DNA of 37,970 nucleotides, taken from the NCBI GenBank assembly GCA_947642555.1, contig CANRSX010000041.1, positions 1 to 37,970 of the forward strand, read 5' to 3'. Source of the DNA: an uncultured Roseburia sp. (GTDB lineage: Bacteria; Bacillota; Clostridia; Lachnospirales; Lachnospiraceae). Below are positions 34,780 to 37,970 of the stretch, one piece after another (the stretch's first letter is position 1; the number at the start of each line of letters is the position of its first letter). Both the position numbers and the translations under genes were made by a program. Below the pieces are notes generated by a model. The model saw only the letters and a program-made list of their open reading frames with translations. It did not search any database and was not told the DNA's origin.

Positions 34780-34820
34780 ATATTTCACTAAAAGAGTGAA
34801 AGTGGTGGTTTGAGTGAAAG
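34764..34820 (+). promoter_or_regulatory. Four-site symmetric operator over the promoter and start codon
   Basis: ATTTCACT at 34764-34771 and 34782-34789 is mirrored by AGTGAAAG at 34795-34802 and 34813-34820. Each arm has 18-bp spacing and all four are symmetric about position 34792. The last half-site contains the GTG start. AbiEi proteins are known to bind inverted repeats in their own promoter, so autoregulation is likely. Confidence 0.7.
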
Positions 34821-35839
34821 CAGATGACAGAAAAGGGATGGAATGTGTGGAAAACAAATTCCTGAAGCTTCCCAATATCCAAAAATATGAAGTGGACCGG
34901 AGAACAGTGGATGGATTCATTGCATCTGTTGAAATGGATGATGGCTTTGCATTCAAAATCCATGCCTATTCCCTGCAGCAGGCATTCCCGTCAACTGTCC
35001 TGCAGCTGATGGAAAAGAAAAGCAATGATACGGGAGTCCGAATCCTGATATCACCGTATATATCGGACAGGACAGCCGAGATATGTGAGAAAAACGGGAT
35101 GGGGTATTTTGATCATGCAGGGAACTGCTGGTTTGTGGGACATTCCATTTACCTGTCCGAGCGGGGCAACAGGAACCCACGGCCGAAACAGTGCGGTGCA
35201 GTCTCTGTATTTGAGAGGTCATCGGTGGTCTCATCCCTGATCCTGCGGGAGCTTTTTGCGGATATCAATAAGGTGTGGAAGCTGAAGCACCTGTCGGAGA
35301 AGGTGGGTTGCAGCATCGGCCAGGTGTCCAAAGTAATGGGATTTCTGGTAAAGAATGCCTGGGCAGTCAGGACGGCAGAAGGCTACACTGTCTCAGAACC
35401 CGATTCTGTCCTAAGAGAATGGGGAAGGGTCTACGGCAGGAAAGAGGTGGTTTCATATCCCTGTTACAGTCTGGACAATCCTTCCGCCCTGGAAAGGAAG
35501 CTGCGGAGACTGAAGCAGGATACGGGAATCGAGAGCTACCTTACGGGGTTTTCCGGCGGAGTCCGGTATGCGCCGGTCATCCGGTATAATAAGGTCCATG
35601 TATATATGTCTCCGGAGGATATAAAGGAAGCAGTCCGCTATCTGGAGATAAAAGAGGTGGACAGCGGGGCAAACGTGGTCATCTTCCCTCTGGAGAACAA
35701 TTCTTATATAAAAGACTGCCGGGTCATTGCGGGAGATATGGTGGTGTCGCCATTGCAGGTCTGTCTGGACAGCCTGCAGCTAAAGGGGCGGGGGGAGGAA
35801 CTGGCCGAAGCCGTACTGAAGAAGGAGATTATGGGATGA
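34814..35839 (+). CDS. AbiEi-family type IV antitoxin / transcriptional regulator
   Basis: A 341-residue protein resembling the longer AbiEi-family antitoxins annotated in Firmicutes. The central part has a winged-helix-like segment (SSLILRELFADINKVWKLKHLSEKVGCSIGQVSKVMGFLVKNAW). The C-terminal domain includes the AbiEi-like region with TGFSGGVRYAPVIRYNKVHVYM and the end VSPLQVCLDSLQLKGRGEELAEAVL, which matches the usual GDxxxxSxxQxxLDL pattern. In AbiE systems the antitoxin represses the operon and counters the nucleotidyltransferase toxin. The GTG start at 34814 lies in the operator and has only a GGTGG-type site; an ATG at 34838 is an alternative. The downstream toxin gene is reduced to a fragment. 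Confidence 0.75.
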   Translation: MKADDRKGMECVENKFLKLPNIQKYEVDRRTVDGFIASVEMDDGFAFKIHAYSLQQAFPSTVLQLMEKKSNDTGVRILISPYISDRTAEICEKNGMGYFDHAGNCWFVGHSIYLSERGNRNPRPKQCGAVSVFERSSVVSSLILRELFADINKVWKLKHLSEKVGCSIGQVSKVMGFLVKNAWAVRTAEGYTVSEPDSVLREWGRVYGRKEVVSYPCYSLDNPSALERKLRRLKQDTGIESYLTGFSGGVRYAPVIRYNKVHVYMSPEDIKEAVRYLEIKEVDSGANVVIFPLENNSYIKDCRVIAGDMVVSPLQVCLDSLQLKGRGEELAEAVLKKEIMG

Positions 35840-35991
35840 TACGGAATGTACGGCGGAACCCAGTCAAAGAAAAGAAGCCAGCATGTGCAGGGTGTCAGGG
35901 TCCTGAAGGCTACGGGAGGAAATCCTATGATATCTATTTCCTGCTGAAGCATTACAGAGGCGGCATAAAGGAACTGGTCAGACATTTGTGA
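35836..35991 (+). pseudogene. Remnant of an AbiEii-type toxin gene
   Basis: A 51-codon frame that keeps the ATGA overlap with the antitoxin stop, as an intact partner would. Its first residues (MIRNV) resemble the start of AbiEii toxins. Its end, RKSYDIYFLLKHYRGGIKEL, resembles the conserved KDxYDLYxLLK segment of the nucleotidyltransferase AbiEii family. The catalytic GS...D region is absent, as about 250 residues are missing. An internal deletion fits best. It could instead be an unrelated small protein, but the double resemblance and position argue against that. Confidence 0.65.
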
Positions 35992-36020
35992 ATTTACCGG
36001 GATTCTCCGATCAATTCTGT

Positions 36021-36049
36021 TTGTCATTTCCGGTAGTCTGTGGTAAGCT
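36021..36049 (+). promoter_or_regulatory. Candidate promoter of the ATPase-nuclease gene
   Basis: TTGTCA at 36021-36026, a 17-bp spacer, TAAGCT at 36044-36049. The -10 is a weak match. Confidence 0.45.
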
Positions 36050-36090
36050 AAGCATATCGGTAAACAGAATGTTTTTGGGGAGCGTGGAAT

Positions 36091-37683
36091 ATGGGGCGGT
36101 ATTTTAATGTGACAGGAGCATGCGACAGTAATATCCATTATATGGTGGATCTCCGGTCGCGCCTTGAGAAAATCAAAAAAATGATCGACCAGGGAGCCTG
36201 GTTTACCATAAACCGTGCACGCCAGTACGGAAAAACGACGATACTGAATGCCATGCAAAGCTATCTCCAGAAGGAATATACAGTGATCAGTATGGATTTC
36301 CAGTTTTTCAGCCATGCCAGCTTTAAAAATGAGGAAAACTTCGTGCGGGCTTTTTCAAGAGAGCTGCTGAAGACGGCTGAAAAAAGTGGGATTATGCCCG
36401 AGGAGACTGTTTCGCGGCTAAAAGATTTTGAGAGCGGGCATATATCCACAGCAGATCTGGGAATGCTGTTCGGGTGTCTGAGCGAGTGGTGTGCCGGAGT
36501 GAAAAAGCCGGTGGTACTGATGATTGATGAGGTGGACAGCGCCTCGAACAATCAGGTTTTTTTGGATTTTCTCTCGCTGCTTCGCGGATATTACATTCAT
36601 AGAAATGAAAGGCCGATTTTCCAGTCTGTGATTCTGGCAGGGGTGTATGATATAAAAAATATGAGGCAGAAAATCCGGCCAAAGGAAGAACATAAATGGA
36701 ACAGCCCATGGAATATTGCGGCAGATTTTAATGTGGATATGAATTTTCAGGCCGGGGAGATCGCCGTTATGCTAAAGGCATACGACAAGGATCATGCGAT
36801 TGGAATGGATACGCAGGAAATAGCGGCACTGCTGTCAGAGTATACCTCAGGGTATCCCTACCTGGTCTCGAGGCTATGCAGGCTTGTGGATGAGCAGGTG
36901 GCCGGAAGCGAGGAATACCCGGATCTGAAAGCGGCATGGACGCGTGCGGGCTTTCTGGAGGCGGTAAAAATTCTGTTAAATGAGAAGAATACATTATTCG
37001 AATCCATGGTACGCAAAATGTATGATTATCCGGAACTGAAGGATATGATCTATTCTATTTTATTTACAGGCAGAGAGATACCCTATCATTCGCTCAATGA
37101 TGTGCTGGAGCTGGCAACAATGCTTGGTTTTATAAAAAATGAATGCGGAACAGTAGCGGTTGCCAACCGGATATTTGAAATGGTATTTTATAATCTGTTT
37201 CTGACATCGGCCGAAGTGCAGGCTACGGATATTTATAAAGAGGCAGTCCGGGATAAAAATCAGTTTATTGATCACGGCCATCTGAATATGGAGCTTCTTT
37301 TGGAAAAGTATGTGATACATTTCAATGATCTGTATGGCGACCGGCCGGATACGTTCAAGGAGGAGGATGGAAGACGGTATTTTCTTCTTTATTTACGTCC
37401 CGTGATCAACGGTACAGGAAATTACTACATTGAAGCAGAGACACGCAGCATGGAACGTACCGATGTGATTGTCGATTACCGCGGGGAGCAGTTTGTGATT
37501 GAACTTAAAATCTGGAGAGGAAATGCATATCATGCACGGGGAGAAAAACAGCTGAGCGATTACCTGGATTATTATCATCTGGAGAAAGGATACATGCTGA
37601 GCTATAATTTTAATAAAAAGAAGGAAATCGGAGTGAAGCACATAAAGGTTGGAAATAAGGTGCTTGTCGAGGCAGTTGTGTAG
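36091..37683 (+). CDS. AAA-like ATPase with C-terminal PD-(D/E)XK-type domain
   Basis: A 530-residue protein of the AAA-ATPase-like family common in Bacteroidetes and clostridia. The P-loop is the family variant NRARQYGKTT, with Lys48 but without the usual first Gly. Walker B is VVLMIDEVDSA with Asp146-Glu147. A helical middle region follows. The C-terminal part has Asp458 in TDVIVDY and ELK at 471-473 in FVIELKIWRG, the D...EXK pattern of PD-(D/E)XK nucleases. Function in this family is not established; defence and DNA-processing roles have been suggested. GGGGAGCG precedes the ATG at 36091. Its base composition is more AT-rich than the metabolic genes to the left, which fits acquisition by transfer. 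Confidence 0.85.
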   Translation: MGRYFNVTGACDSNIHYMVDLRSRLEKIKKMIDQGAWFTINRARQYGKTTILNAMQSYLQKEYTVISMDFQFFSHASFKNEENFVRAFSRELLKTAEKSGIMPEETVSRLKDFESGHISTADLGMLFGCLSEWCAGVKKPVVLMIDEVDSASNNQVFLDFLSLLRGYYIHRNERPIFQSVILAGVYDIKNMRQKIRPKEEHKWNSPWNIAADFNVDMNFQAGEIAVMLKAYDKDHAIGMDTQEIAALLSEYTSGYPYLVSRLCRLVDEQVAGSEEYPDLKAAWTRAGFLEAVKILLNEKNTLFESMVRKMYDYPELKDMIYSILFTGREIPYHSLNDVLELATMLGFIKNECGTVAVANRIFEMVFYNLFLTSAEVQATDIYKEAVRDKNQFIDHGHLNMELLLEKYVIHFNDLYGDRPDTFKEEDGRRYFLLYLRPVINGTGNYYIEAETRSMERTDVIVDYRGEQFVIELKIWRGNAYHARGEKQLSDYLDYYHLEKGYMLSYNFNKKKEIGVKHIKVGNKVLVEAVV

Positions 37684-37713
37684 AGGGGAGACACTGGATT
37701 TTCGGATCGTGAA

Positions 37714-37741
37714 ACGGGGACGCAGCTGTCCTCGTTTTTTT
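37714..37741 (+). terminator. Intrinsic terminator of the ATPase-nuclease gene
   Basis: ACGGGGAC (37714-37721) pairs with GTCCTCGT (37728-37735), with one G-T pair and a six-base loop, followed by a T run. Confidence 0.8.
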
Positions 37742-37846
37742 ATGCCATGACCAGCCCATGAGAACTGCCGCCCCGTTTCCCGGGAGCCGTCCCCTCCCAT
37801 AAAACCCGAAAGTCAATTTTTGGCACATGAGGTCAGGAATCTCACA

Positions 37847-37875
37847 TTGCCGGTGCAGGGGCCTGCGCTTATACT
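37847..37875 (+). promoter_or_regulatory. Candidate promoter with a palindrome in the spacer
   Basis: TTGCCG at 37847-37852, a 17-bp spacer, TATACT at 37870-37875. The spacer contains the palindrome GCAGG-GG-CCTGC, a possible operator. No start codon is visible before the window ends. Apart from this and the terminator, I see nothing in 37742-37970. Confidence 0.4.
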
Positions 37876-37970
37876 CATCTCAGAAAGAAAAAACACCCCG
37901 GCACAGGGGGCAGATTAAGCATTCTGGTGATATGTCAAGAACTTTTTGAAAAAGATTTTGATATGATTTA

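Overview
The window looks like chromosome of a gut-type Firmicute of the Lachnospiraceae. Most genes are GC-rich with strong AGGAGG-type ribosome sites, and promoters are close to the TTGACA/TATAAT consensus. The gene content also fits: galK with the Firmicutes-type galT, aldo/keto reductases carrying ferredoxin tails, a YesM-type kinase, hslO and a two-domain nadE. The genus cannot be told from sequence alone. There are no rRNA, tRNA, IS or CRISPR features.

Layout. 1-3.9 kb: the start of a divergent response regulator, a lipoprotein, a PIN/NYN-like protein with a long acidic linker, and a convergent membrane protein. 4.0-8.8 kb: a tight four-gene operon (methyltransferase, Hsp33, NAD synthetase, Fe-S aldo/keto reductase). 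8.8-16.0 kb: a PAP2 phosphatase diverges from an L,D-transpeptidase, which is followed by an AraC-type regulator, a response regulator, an ABC exporter pair and a short histidine kinase. This is a cell-envelope sensing and detoxification layout. 16.0-17.4 kb: a hicAB toxin-antitoxin pair and a zinc-ribbon membrane protein. 17.4-20.4 kb: galK-galT, behind three TTGCA elements spaced exactly 21 bp apart. 20.4-25.1 kb: a second Fe-S aldo/keto reductase, a LysR regulator, and two aminotransferases separated by a 61-bp tandem repeat.

25.1-28.9 kb is the most unusual part. A three-gene operon encodes a dynamin-like GTPase, a coiled-coil protein with two membrane segments, and a coiled-coil/zinc-ribbon protein. 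Its promoter has a run of nine G inside a 19-bp spacer, so slippage could switch expression. 29.0-34.7 kb holds a GH78-like glycosidase, a YesM-type sensor kinase with no adjacent response regulator, and a flavoprotein oxidoreductase. 34.7-37.7 kb holds an AbiEi-type antitoxin with a four-site symmetric operator, followed by a 51-codon remnant where the AbiEii toxin should be, and then an ATPase with a PD-(D/E)XK-like C-terminus.

How the genes work together. The galactose genes cover two Leloir steps; no epimerase is in the window. The response regulator, ABC pair and kinase form one signalling and export unit, and three CTTAAC repeats at 12-bp spacing sit between regulator and transporter as the likely binding site. 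The dynamin-like operon, HicAB, the AbiE remnant and the ATPase-nuclease are accessory functions of the kind linked to phage defence or stress, scattered among metabolic operons. Functions are inferred from motifs and gene order only; no database search was possible.
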